Source: Bacteroidota bacterium (GTDB lineage Bacteria > Bacteroidota > Bacteroidia > Bacteroidales > Lentimicrobiaceae). Taken from it: a stretch of 8,488 nt of DNA. The stretch covers positions 1 to 8,488 of the forward strand of contig JAEYXG010000259.1 of assembly GCA_023428585.1 (NCBI GenBank). The letters are read 5' to 3'. Below are positions 1 through 6,510 of this stretch, piece by piece. Both the position numbers and the translations under genes were made by a program. The notes under the pieces were generated by a model. That model saw nothing but the letters and a program-made list of their open reading frames with translations. It ran no database searches and was not told where the DNA came from. Numbering within the stretch: position 1 is the first letter of the stretch; the number at the start of each line of letters is the position of its first letter.

Positions 1-206
1 ATAAACGTTTCAGGCACAACCTCGTACTATCACTGTATAATGCTTACGGCAGGAGTAATCCCTTCTCGGTTAGCTTCAACAAGATAATGGACGACAACGG
101 GAACTTTGTAGTACCTGCCGATCTGGATGGAGAGGCAGAGATTATTCCTACCCGCATATCAGTGGCGGGCATTATACCATCACTCAACTATACCTTCAAG
201 TTCTGA
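1..206 (+). CDS. TonB-dependent outer-membrane receptor, C-terminal fragment
   Basis: The window opens inside a gene; the reading frame starting at base 3 runs open to a TGA at 204-206 and gives about 67 residues. They contain the pattern RHNLVLSLYNAYGRSNPF and end in SLNYTFKF. A last barrel strand with alternating aromatic residues and a terminal Phe is the usual C-terminus of a beta-barrel protein inserted by the BAM machinery. In the Bacteroidota, receptors ending like this are commonly followed at once by a DUF4249 lipoprotein gene, and that is the case here, only 5 bp downstream. The likely role is TonB/ExbBD-energised uptake across the outer membrane, but the substrate cannot be told from this end. 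The start, signal peptide, plug domain and most of the barrel lie outside the window. The receptor assignment rests on the C-terminal pattern plus the neighbour. Confidence 0.82.
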   Translation, partial: KRFRHNLVLSLYNAYGRSNPFSVSFNKIMDDNGNFVVPADLDGEAEIIPTRISVAGIIPSLNYTFKF

Positions 207-211
207 AAACA

Positions 212-1075
212 ATGAAAGCAAAACCGGCAAATAATATCATGAATTTCTTCACCGCCATAGTGTTGGGAGTCATTGTATTGCTGGGTGGATGCGAAAAAGC
301 GATAGACTGGCCTGTTGATGGCGATCAAAATGGGTACATTGTTGTTGATGGCATGATTACCGATGAATACAAGACACAGGTGATACGGTTGTCAAAAACA
401 ACTTCAGCACCCAATGAACTGCCTGAACCGGTTGCAGATGCGGAGATCATTGTCAGTACCGACGACAACGTGTACACCTTCAGCCAAGACAGTACACAGC
501 CCGGCCGTTACATCTCGGATGTCTACTTTGCAGGAGTTGCAGGAAAAGAATACACTTTGTTCATCAATGCAAACAACAGCATTATATCGGCGAAAGCCAA
601 AATGACAGCAGTATCGGATTTCATATTTCTAAAGTATGCGCATCAGGGTAATAAAGACCTATTCAGGATTACCTGGGTTGCCAACACATACAGTGCCGGA
701 AATCCCGCCATGTATGAGGTTTTGCTCGACTGGTCGGAAGTACAGGGATATGAAGGTCTGCCACCCGACAGCACCAAAGCGCGCCTGCTTTATTATACAC
801 TGCCAACACTGGATGTGAGCCAGATGTTTGCCCCCGAAATGGAAACGGTAATGTTCCCGCCCGGAACCACCATCACTGAAAACAAATACGCGCTTACCAC
901 TGAACATGCAGCATATATAAGAGCCATGCTGGCAGAACCCACCTTCCAGGGAGGCCTTTTCAACTCCGTTCCATCACACCTGCCCAAGAATCTTAGCGGC
1001 CTTGGCATAGGCTACTTCAGTGCCTGTACGGTCATTTCAAAAACAAGGATTGCAAGAGGCGGAAATAATTTTTGA
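212..1075 (+). CDS. DUF4249 family outer-membrane-associated lipoprotein
   Basis: This 287-residue protein begins with a basic n-region (Lys2, Lys4), a hydrophobic stretch at about 12-24, and a lipobox LGGC with Cys27 as the lipidated residue. The mature part matches the Bacteroidota DUF4249 pattern: an early 'GYIVVDGMITDE' strand, then 'PVADAEIIVSTDD' and 'GRYISDVYFAGVAGKEYTLFI', which resemble a beta-sandwich of the carboxypeptidase-regulatory type, and a C-terminal 'NLSGLGIGYFSACTV' segment. DUF4249 proteins are usually encoded directly after a TonB-dependent receptor and are thought to act as its surface-exposed or periplasmic-face partner; the biochemical role is not established. The gap to the receptor stop is 5 bp, so the two are surely co-transcribed and probably translationally coupled. 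I kept the first ATG (212) because it gives a charged n-region; an in-frame ATG at 239 (residue 10) would give a shorter but still possible signal. The family call is from memory of the sequence pattern, not from a search. Confidence 0.85.
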   Translation: MKAKPANNIMNFFTAIVLGVIVLLGGCEKAIDWPVDGDQNGYIVVDGMITDEYKTQVIRLSKTTSAPNELPEPVADAEIIVSTDDNVYTFSQDSTQPGRYISDVYFAGVAGKEYTLFINANNSIISAKAKMTAVSDFIFLKYAHQGNKDLFRITWVANTYSAGNPAMYEVLLDWSEVQGYEGLPPDSTKARLLYYTLPTLDVSQMFAPEMETVMFPPGTTITENKYALTTEHAAYIRAMLAEPTFQGGLFNSVPSHLPKNLSGLGIGYFSACTVISKTRIARGGNNF

Positions 1076-1156
1076 CGGGAATAAGGGTAAATGGCTTTCA
1101 ATGTGTATGATATATATAAAGCAACAAGAAAACATCAACACTTAAAATCAACAGTT

Positions 1157-2098
1157 ATGAAAATCAGGCATTGGTTTTTTACAGGCACACTTATACTCGC
1201 GCTTACTGGAATGACCCTTACTTCTTGTCAGAAGGATAAACTGGTCAAAGGCAGTTATGATTACACAACCATGACCAACTTATCGGAAGATGAATTGGCA
1301 GTGGAAGAAGCTACCAACGAATCTATGGAGGATGTGGAAGGACTGCTCAGCTACCAGGGTGGCAACTTCAAATCAACAGAACGCATACCCTGTAATGCAA
1401 CCGTTGATTCATCCGAGGTGGTAAATGATACCATTACCATCTATATTACATACGACGGGCTTTCATGTAATGGGCGCAGATACAGAACCGGGCAAGTGGA
1501 AATAAGGAAAAGGGTTGGAACCCATTTCGGTATGGAAGGGGCCAGTGTGAATATCAGACATATCAACTTTACTGTTTCCAGGCCAAATGGAGGCAGGAGC
1601 ATGACCTTCAACAGCTCAAAGACATTTACCAAAGATACGGGAGGTTTTGTTCACATGCTGGGGCATAATGGATTCAGCTCAGTGGTACATCGCCTGCAGG
1701 GACGCATAGGCATTACATTTGATAACGGAACTACCCGGTCGTGGTTGGTAGCACGTCAGCGTACCTATACCGGTACACGCGGTAATTTGATCATGACGGT
1801 TGACGGTTTCGGTACATCAGGAGAATATAACAATCTGGTTACCTGGGGTACCAACCGCAACAATGAACAGTTCTATACCGAGATCAACCAATCAATTGTC
1901 TATAAACAAAGCTGTGGCTGGGATCCTGTTGCAGGAACCAAAATACACCGCATACCCGAAGCCGATAAGAGTGCCATGGTCTTCTTTGGCTACAACAGCA
2001 ACTTTGAACCAATAACCGGTGATGAATGCCCAACACACTATAGGGTCGACTGGCAGAATGGAACCTATACCGGAACAAGGTTGGTACCACTGCCTTAG
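1157..2098 (+). CDS. Hypothetical lipoprotein with four mature-part cysteines
   Basis: I place the start at ATG 1157, giving 313 residues; the frame is open back to an ATG at 1091, but that would put 22 unrelated residues before a good signal peptide. From 1157 the protein has Lys2 and Arg4, a hydrophobic core at about 6-21, and the lipobox LTSC with Cys24, followed by QKDK. An acidic stretch follows (about 38-60, with SEDELAVEEA). The rest is rich in Thr, Gly, Asn and alternating beta patterns, including 'DTITIYITYDGLSCNGRRYRTG' split over residues about 93-114, and 'ITFDNGTTRSWLVARQRTYTG'. This resembles uncharacterised Bacteroidota lipoproteins with a 'DGTTRTW'-like strand, but I cannot name a family. 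Four cysteines lie in the mature chain (in PCNA, LSCNG, QSCGW and DECPT), an even number compatible with disulfides. It follows the DUF4249 gene by 81 bp with no visible promoter or terminator between, so co-transcription is likely. The function is unknown. Confidence 0.8.
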   Translation: MKIRHWFFTGTLILALTGMTLTSCQKDKLVKGSYDYTTMTNLSEDELAVEEATNESMEDVEGLLSYQGGNFKSTERIPCNATVDSSEVVNDTITIYITYDGLSCNGRRYRTGQVEIRKRVGTHFGMEGASVNIRHINFTVSRPNGGRSMTFNSSKTFTKDTGGFVHMLGHNGFSSVVHRLQGRIGITFDNGTTRSWLVARQRTYTGTRGNLIMTVDGFGTSGEYNNLVTWGTNRNNEQFYTEINQSIVYKQSCGWDPVAGTKIHRIPEADKSAMVFFGYNSNFEPITGDECPTHYRVDWQNGTYTGTRLVPLP

Positions 2099-2206
2099 AT
2101 ATTCGCCAGGTAATCAGTTTGAGATAACTCTCAGGTGAAACATCATACTTATTGAGCCTGTATCACAACAACGGATTAGGGGGCAAATTAATACCTCAAT
2201 ACCCGG
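2099..2206 (+). other. 3' untranslated stretch before the terminator
   Basis: These 108 bases separate the stop codon of the lipoprotein gene from the terminator hairpin. I see no open frame of note, no promoter-like TAnnTTTG element and no strong repeat in them. They are most simply a long 3' untranslated region. A small RNA ending at the terminator is possible, but the sequence gives no direct support for one. Confidence 0.4.
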
Positions 2207-2234
2207 AAAAAGCATCCTTGCGAGGATGCTTTTT
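2207..2234 (+). terminator. Intrinsic terminator, perfect 12-bp stem
   Basis: The left arm AAAAAGCATCCT (2207-2218) and the right arm AGGATGCTTTTT (2223-2234) are exact reverse complements around a TGCG tetraloop (2219-2222). The right arm ends in five T and continues ATAATTTTAA, giving a U-rich tail. The A-run on the left makes it symmetric, so it could stop transcription from either strand. It closes the receptor / DUF4249 / lipoprotein unit and insulates the second receptor gene at 2374. This is the only strong Rho-independent terminator I can see in the window. Confidence 0.92.
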
Positions 2235-2336
2235 ATAATTTTAACGGGTCTGCTTCATTACCCTCTATCGCTCCATTTTACACTTCATCCACTGAATACG
2301 ACAGTTCAGCAACTATAATTTTTACAGGAGTGTTGG

Positions 2337-2369
2337 TTGATGCAATTTTGTAGCATCAAAAAGCATCAA
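2337..2369 (+). promoter_or_regulatory. Promoter with overlapping dyad and third half-site, upstream of the second receptor
   Basis: CAATTTTG at 2343-2350 matches the Bacteroidota -7 element TAnnTTTG at all but the first base. It would place the transcript start near 2356-2358 and give a leader of under 20 nt before ATG 2374. No clear TTTG-type -33 element is seen at the usual distance. The element is framed by an exact inverted repeat, TTGATGC (2337-2343) and GCATCAA (2353-2359), with a 9-bp spacer. A further exact GCATCAA lies at 2363-2369, ten bases, or about one helical turn, after the second arm. This is the layout of a repressor or activator operator on a promoter; the regulator is unknown. 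The repeats are seen directly; the operator role is inferred. Confidence 0.5.
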
Positions 2370-2373
2370 TGAG

Positions 2374-4554
2374 ATGAAGAACTTATCAGCATTACTTCTT
2401 TTTTGCCTCACCCTCAGTACCTTGGCACAAAGCAAGGAGAACAGTGGTAGTACAACCATAAGCGGAATCATTAGAAACCAACACAATGAAAGTCTGCCGG
2501 GGGCCAATGTCTACCTCCGCGGTACGTATGATGGTACTACCAGTAACATAGAAGGATATTTCAAGCTGGTTACCGGCAAGTCAGGCAAATATATGCTGGT
2601 AGTGGAGTACCTCGGTTATGAGCCGGTTGAGACGGAGGTAGCCTTACCGGCAGGCAGTATCAGTCTGGATTTTAGCCTTAAAGAGACCTTCAACAAGCTT
2701 GACGCCGTCACCATCACTGCCGGAACCTTTGAGGCAGGCGACAAAAAGCAGTCGAATACCCTCAGCTCACTCGACATGATTACCACTGCAGGGGCCATGG
2801 GTGATGTATTCGGTGCATTGCAAACACTGCCGGGTACCACCTCAAACGGTGAATCGGGAATGCTTTTTGTAAAGGGAGGCGACAGCGGCGAATCGCAGAC
2901 TTTCATTGATGGTGCATTGGTACATACTCCTTATGGTGCTTCAGCTCCCAACACATCAACCCGGGGCAGGTTCAACCCCTTCATGTTCAAGGGCACCATA
3001 TTCAGTACCGGCGGATACTCGGCCGAATACGGTCAGGCACTTTCAAGTGTGCTGCTGCTCAGTACCAATGATATGCCTGAACAGGACCAGCTCGACTTGT
3101 CGTTAATGACTATCGGTCCGGAGATTGCAGCCACCAAACTTTGGGGAAGCGGTGCCATTACATCCACCCTAAGCTATATGAACCTAAAGCCTTATATGGA
3201 GTTGGTTCCCCAGTACTACGATTGGGAAAAAGCCCCTGAAAGCACTTCGGCAGCCATCAGCTTACGACAGAAAACAGGCAAGGCCGGTATGCTCAAGGTA
3301 TATGGAAGCTTCGACAACAGCGACTTCACCCTTGTCCAGACCGATCTTGACCTCAACAAACTGATCAATTACAACCTCAACAATAAAAACTATTTCGTGA
3401 ACAGCTCATGGAAAACACCGGTAGGCAAAAACACAACATTCACAACATCAGCCTCCTTTACAAGCGACAATGACGATGTGGCTTTTGAAAACAATGCATT
3501 TGAAAAGAAAAACAGAGGCGTTCACATCAAGGAGGTCATGGCATGTGAAATCAACTCAAAAACCACCTTAAGGGCAGGTGCTGAATGGCTTATGAATAGC
3601 CATGACCAATACTGGCAATCGTCAAATGATACCATAAGGATTGACTATGAAAATCACAACCTGGCAGCTTTTGCCGAGGCAGAGCTATATGCCTCAAAAC
3701 ACTTCATGACCAGAATAGGCATCCGTGCAGAACACTCATCATACCTTGACCGTTTCAACATTGCACCGCGCATCACCGCAGCCTATAAACTTAATGAAAC
3801 CAGCCAATTCTCGGTAGCATACGGTTGGTTCCACCAGAATCCTGCCCATGAATTCTTGGTATATACCGGCCAAATAGACTTTGAACGTGCCGATCACTAT
3901 ACACTAAGCTATCAATCATCAAAACATGATAGAACCTTAAGGGCAGAAGTGTATTACAAAGATTACTGCAAACTGGTGAAACGAATGCCGGGGTCCATTT
4001 ATCTTGCAGAAAACTATAATAATAACGGAAACGGCTATGCCAAAGGGATTGACCTGTTCTGGCGCGATAGGAAGAGCATTAAAAACGGCGACTACTGGAT
4101 ATCGTATTCCTTCCTGGATACAGAGAGAGATTACCGTGACTATCCCGAACCGGCCACTCCCTCCTTTGCAAGTGCTCATAATCTTGCAGTGGTGTACAAG
4201 CATTGGTTTGGCGGAATAAGGTCGTATGCCGGCATGAACTACCGCTACTCCTCCCCCCGCCCATACAATAATCCGAACAATGTAAAATTCAACGATGAGC
4301 ATACCATTGCCTATCACACCCTCGACGTAAGCTGGAGTTTTCTATTCCGCCCCAACATTATCTTCTATGGAGCCGTGACCAACGTTCCCGGCTTTAAACA
4401 GGAGTTTGGCAGAAGGTATTCAAGCAATCCTGATGAAGAAGGCAACTACCGTTCAGCCAACATTATACCGGGTTCGGGCAGGTTCTATGTACTGGCCGTC
4501 TTTATCACCCTCACCAAAAAAGGGACTGCCAATCAACTGGATAAAATTCAGTAG
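2374..4554 (+). CDS. TonB-dependent receptor with carboxypeptidase-regulatory-like N-domain
   Basis: This 726-residue outer-membrane protein starts with a signal peptide (Lys2, hydrophobic 4-17, probable cleavage after Ala18 in TLAQ). Residues about 28-103 form a carboxypeptidase-regulatory-like domain ('ISGIIRNQHNESLPGANVYL', then 'GTTSNIEGYFKL' and 'VEYLGYEPVETEV'), common at the front of Bacteroidota receptors. 'LDAVTITAG' at 109-117 sits where a TonB-box-like link is expected. A plug follows at about 120-230, with 'GALQTLPGT', 'FVKGGDSGESQTFIDG' and 'FSTGGYSAEYGQALSSVLLL'. The remainder is a 22-strand-type barrel with frequent Tyr/Trp/Phe strands. It is compact for this class, which often exceeds 800-1000 residues. 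It does not end in an aromatic residue: about 14 residues follow the last strand (FITLTKK, then a polar tail). The substrate is not evident; no SusD-like partner is present, which argues against a classic glycan-uptake pair. It heads a probable unit with the exported TPR-like gene and LytSR. Confidence 0.92.
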   Translation: MKNLSALLLFCLTLSTLAQSKENSGSTTISGIIRNQHNESLPGANVYLRGTYDGTTSNIEGYFKLVTGKSGKYMLVVEYLGYEPVETEVALPAGSISLDFSLKETFNKLDAVTITAGTFEAGDKKQSNTLSSLDMITTAGAMGDVFGALQTLPGTTSNGESGMLFVKGGDSGESQTFIDGALVHTPYGASAPNTSTRGRFNPFMFKGTIFSTGGYSAEYGQALSSVLLLSTNDMPEQDQLDLSLMTIGPEIAATKLWGSGAITSTLSYMNLKPYMELVPQYYDWEKAPESTSAAISLRQKTGKAGMLKVYGSFDNSDFTLVQTDLDLNKLINYNLNNKNYFVNSSWKTPVGKNTTFTTSASFTSDNDDVAFENNAFEKKNRGVHIKEVMACEINSKTTLRAGAEWLMNSHDQYWQSSNDTIRIDYENHNLAAFAEAELYASKHFMTRIGIRAEHSSYLDRFNIAPRITAAYKLNETSQFSVAYGWFHQNPAHEFLVYTGQIDFERADHYTLSYQSSKHDRTLRAEVYYKDYCKLVKRMPGSIYLAENYNNNGNGYAKGIDLFWRDRKSIKNGDYWISYSFLDTERDYRDYPEPATPSFASAHNLAVVYKHWFGGIRSYAGMNYRYSSPRPYNNPNNVKFNDEHTIAYHTLDVSWSFLFRPNIIFYGAVTNVPGFKQEFGRRYSSNPDEEGNYRSANIIPGSGRFYVLAVFITLTKKGTANQLDKIQ

Positions 4555-4624
4555 AACTTGAAGTTAGCGGTAGTATATCCAAGAATCGACCGATCAAAGG
4601 CAACCTGATAAAACAAAATCCGGC

Positions 4625-4687
4625 TATTAAATAGAATAACCAAACAGCAAATAAACATTAAATAATCAATAATAAACCTTAGAAACA
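4625..4687 (+). promoter_or_regulatory. A-rich leader before the exported TPR-like gene
   Basis: The last ~60 bases before ATG 4688 are strongly A-rich with almost no G, and there is no Shine-Dalgarno sequence. Bacteroidota ribosomes initiate largely without the anti-Shine-Dalgarno contact and prefer A-rich, unstructured leaders, so this probably serves as the translation initiation region. No TAnnTTTG element or terminator is visible in the 133-bp gap 4555-4687, so read-through from the receptor gene is the simplest model. Confidence 0.4.
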
Positions 4688-5329
4688 ATGAAAAAAATCC
4701 TTATTACCTTCGCATTTATACTGTCAGCTTTTGTCGGCAGATCACAGAATCAGGAATATTACCAGGCCATGGGCGAAAGCCTCGGACAGTATGCCCAATG
4801 CAAATCGACCGATGAATTCAGGGCACTGGGTAACCGTTTCAACCTTATTGCCACCAATGAAAGCAGTCAGTGGCTCCCCTACTACTACCATGCACACTGC
4901 TATATTATCATGAGCTTTATGGAACCACAGGGCTCAGCCAACAAGGATTTATATTTGGATGAAGCAGAGAAATCCATTAACCGGATCATTGAACTGGCCC
5001 CCAAGGAAGCTGATGTATGGGCATTGCAGGGAATGTTTTATACCGCCAGGTTGGTGGTGAATCCTATGGAGCGGGGACAGAAATACAGCATGATGTCGGC
5101 TCAGGCAGTAGGTACAGCCCTTGGCATTGACCCTGCAAATCCACGTGCCCGCTTGCTTAAACTACAGAACGATATGGGCATGGCACAGTTCTTTGGAAAG
5201 GATACCAAGGAATTCTGCCAGGGGGCTGAGTTATTGGCAAAGGATTGGGACAACTACACCCCTAAATCACCCTTACACCCAAACTGGGGAAAATCACAGG
5301 CCGAAGAGGTGGTAAAAGAGTGCAGATAA
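4688..5329 (+). CDS. Small exported TPR-like protein
   Basis: This 213-residue protein has a signal peptide (Lys2, Lys3, hydrophobic 4-16, probable cleavage near GRSQ at 17-20) and no lipobox, so it should be periplasmic. The mature chain is alpha-helical with TPR-like pairs. 'SQWLPYYYHAHCYIIMSFM' near 59-77 is helix A/B-like. 'YLDEAEKSINRIIELAPKEA' near 90-109, followed by 'DVWALQGMFYTARLVVNP', has the TPR spacing of small and large residues with the typical Pro after the second helix. 'AVGTALGIDPANPRARLL' near 139-156 looks like another repeat. Two cysteines occur in the C-terminal quarter, including one next to the last residue. TPR proteins normally mediate protein-protein contacts. Placed between a TonB-dependent receptor and a LytS-type kinase, it could link outer-membrane events to the kinase; that is inference. 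Similar small exported TPR proteins are common in Bacteroidota genomes, without an established role to my knowledge. Confidence 0.82.
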   Translation: MKKILITFAFILSAFVGRSQNQEYYQAMGESLGQYAQCKSTDEFRALGNRFNLIATNESSQWLPYYYHAHCYIIMSFMEPQGSANKDLYLDEAEKSINRIIELAPKEADVWALQGMFYTARLVVNPMERGQKYSMMSAQAVGTALGIDPANPRARLLKLQNDMGMAQFFGKDTKEFCQGAELLAKDWDNYTPKSPLHPNWGKSQAEEVVKECR

Positions 5330-5372
5330 CAGAGAATCCACATATCAAACTACATGCCGATACATACATCTC

Positions 5373-5397
5373 CCTGCAACATTACTATCTTTGCAGG
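5373..5397 (+). promoter_or_regulatory. Promoter with overlapping dyad upstream of the kinase gene
   Basis: TATCTTTG at 5386-5393 is an exact match to the Bacteroidota -7 element TAnnTTTG; the start of transcription would fall near 5400, giving a leader of about 67 nt before ATG 5467. I see no convincing -33 TTTG. An exact inverted repeat, CCTGCAA (5373-5379) and TTGCAGG (5391-5397), with an 11-bp spacer, covers the promoter, its right arm overlapping the TTTG of the -7 box. It is not followed by a T-run, so it is not a terminator for the gene before it. A binding site for a regulator, perhaps the downstream LytTR protein acting on its own operon, is possible but unproven. Confidence 0.5.
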
Positions 5398-5466
5398 AGG
5401 CAATGACAATCAATAATTAATTACATTTACTTCAGAATTACAGAGAACATATAAAGTCATCAGGTT

Positions 5467-6510
5467 ATGAAAATCAGAACCCCCTTGATAAAACCAATAA
5501 CTATTCTGGAGTTTATAGCTGCCAACATTGCCATCTCCTTTATCATATTGGTTGTATTTTTTAAGGGTGCCTTTGAAAGCGTCAATACTTTCATGCTGGG
5601 TATGGGCTGGTCATTTGCCATCTGCTCTACCCAATGGTTAGGACCGATTATTATCAATTATTTATTGGATAAGAAATACCGCTGGATTGACCAGCCTGTT
5701 AAAAGGACGTTTATTGAGATCTTCTTTCTTCTGCTATGGTCTATCTCCGCTTTCGTGGCAGTGCAGACTATCATGCACTACCTGGTTAACGGATTGACTC
5801 CACAACAGTCATGGGATTCAATAGCAGCATCAATAATCATCACATTCTTAATTTCCTTCTTCATCTCACTCACTTTTACTGCCATAGGTTTCTTCAGGGC
5901 ATGGCAGAAGTCGGCGATCAGTGAGGCTGAAATGAAAACCCAGGTAATGGCATACAAGTATGAATCGCTACGTAATCAACTCAATCCGCACTTCCTGTTT
6001 AACAGTTTAAATGTACTGAGTGATCTGGTATATACAGATCAGGCACAGGCAGTGAAATTCATACGGCAGATGAGTGATCTCTTTCATTATGTGCTCGACA
6101 GTCGGGATAAGGAGCTGGTACCTTTGAAGGAGGAGATGGAATTCATGAATGCATTTGTCTATTTGATGAAAACCCGCTTTGGCGACAAGCTCCGCCTCAT
6201 CGTGAATCTGGATGAAAATACTGAGGCCTTTATTGTGCCCATGACTCTGCAACTACTTATAGAGAATGCTGTTAAGCATAATGAAGTCTCTGAAAAATAC
6301 CCGTTGGAGATCAGCATTAACCTGGTGGGTGACTATCTTGAAGTGGAAAATGCAAGAAAGCCGAAACAGGTGGGTGAAATATCAGGGAATACGGGATTAA
6401 AGAATATTTCCCAGCAATACAGCTATTTCACTGATCAAAAGATTGAAGTCATTGCCACTGAAAGCACCTTCAGAGTTAGAGTACCATTAATTAACTCTCC
6501 GGAGAAATGA
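5467..6510 (+). CDS. LytS/YehU-type sensor histidine kinase, four transmembrane helices
   Basis: This 347-residue inner-membrane protein has four hydrophobic helices at about 13-33, 42-67, 82-107 and 118-143, joined by very short loops, then a cytoplasmic kinase. The His_kinase (LytS/YehU) block 'LNPHFLFNSLNVLSDLV' carries the predicted phospho-accepting His175. The ATP-binding part shows the N-box 'LLIENAVKHN' (Asn267) and a G-box 'NTGLKNI' near 308-314, all expected of an active kinase of this family. No PAS, GAF or periplasmic sensor domain is present, so the signal must come through the membrane helices or a partner. It would autophosphorylate His175 and pass phosphate to Asp55 of the adjacent regulator. 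Its stop codon overlaps the regulator's start (ATGA at 6507-6510), implying coupled translation. It has its own promoter-like element at 5386-5393. The protein is compact but complete. Confidence 0.93.
   Translation: MKIRTPLIKPITILEFIAANIAISFIILVVFFKGAFESVNTFMLGMGWSFAICSTQWLGPIIINYLLDKKYRWIDQPVKRTFIEIFFLLLWSISAFVAVQTIMHYLVNGLTPQQSWDSIAASIIITFLISFFISLTFTAIGFFRAWQKSAISEAEMKTQVMAYKYESLRNQLNPHFLFNSLNVLSDLVYTDQAQAVKFIRQMSDLFHYVLDSRDKELVPLKEEMEFMNAFVYLMKTRFGDKLRLIVNLDENTEAFIVPMTLQLLIENAVKHNEVSEKYPLEISINLVGDYLEVENARKPKQVGEISGNTGLKNISQQYSYFTDQKIEVIATESTFRVRVPLINSPEK
6496..6505. repeat. 10-bp palindrome at the kinase/regulator junction
   Basis: TCTCCGGAGA is a perfect self-complementary decamer ending one base before the regulator's ATG. 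It includes GGAG, but only two bases from the start codon, too close for a normal Shine-Dalgarno contact. It lies in the last codons of the kinase gene, so it may be chance. Confidence 0.3.

Noticed and set aside
1091..1156. Extended start of the lipoprotein gene at ATG 1091
   Set aside because: It would add 22 polar residues before a well-formed signal peptide and lipobox; ATG 1157 directly precedes the basic n-region.
3937..4317. Reverse-strand open frame of 126 codons inside the receptor gene
   Set aside because: It lies wholly opposite a well-supported receptor barrel, has no recognisable domain, and is a by-product of the codon usage on the coding strand.
5395..5420. AGGAGG followed by ATG and a five-codon frame (MTINN) before the kinase gene
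   Set aside because: The spacing from AGGAGG to ATG is only two bases and the predicted transcript start is at about the same place, so the AGGAGG is probably not even transcribed.
4555..5466. LytTR-type direct repeats upstream of the exported TPR or kinase genes
   Set aside because: I looked for paired short repeats about one helical turn apart and found none convincing in the two gaps.
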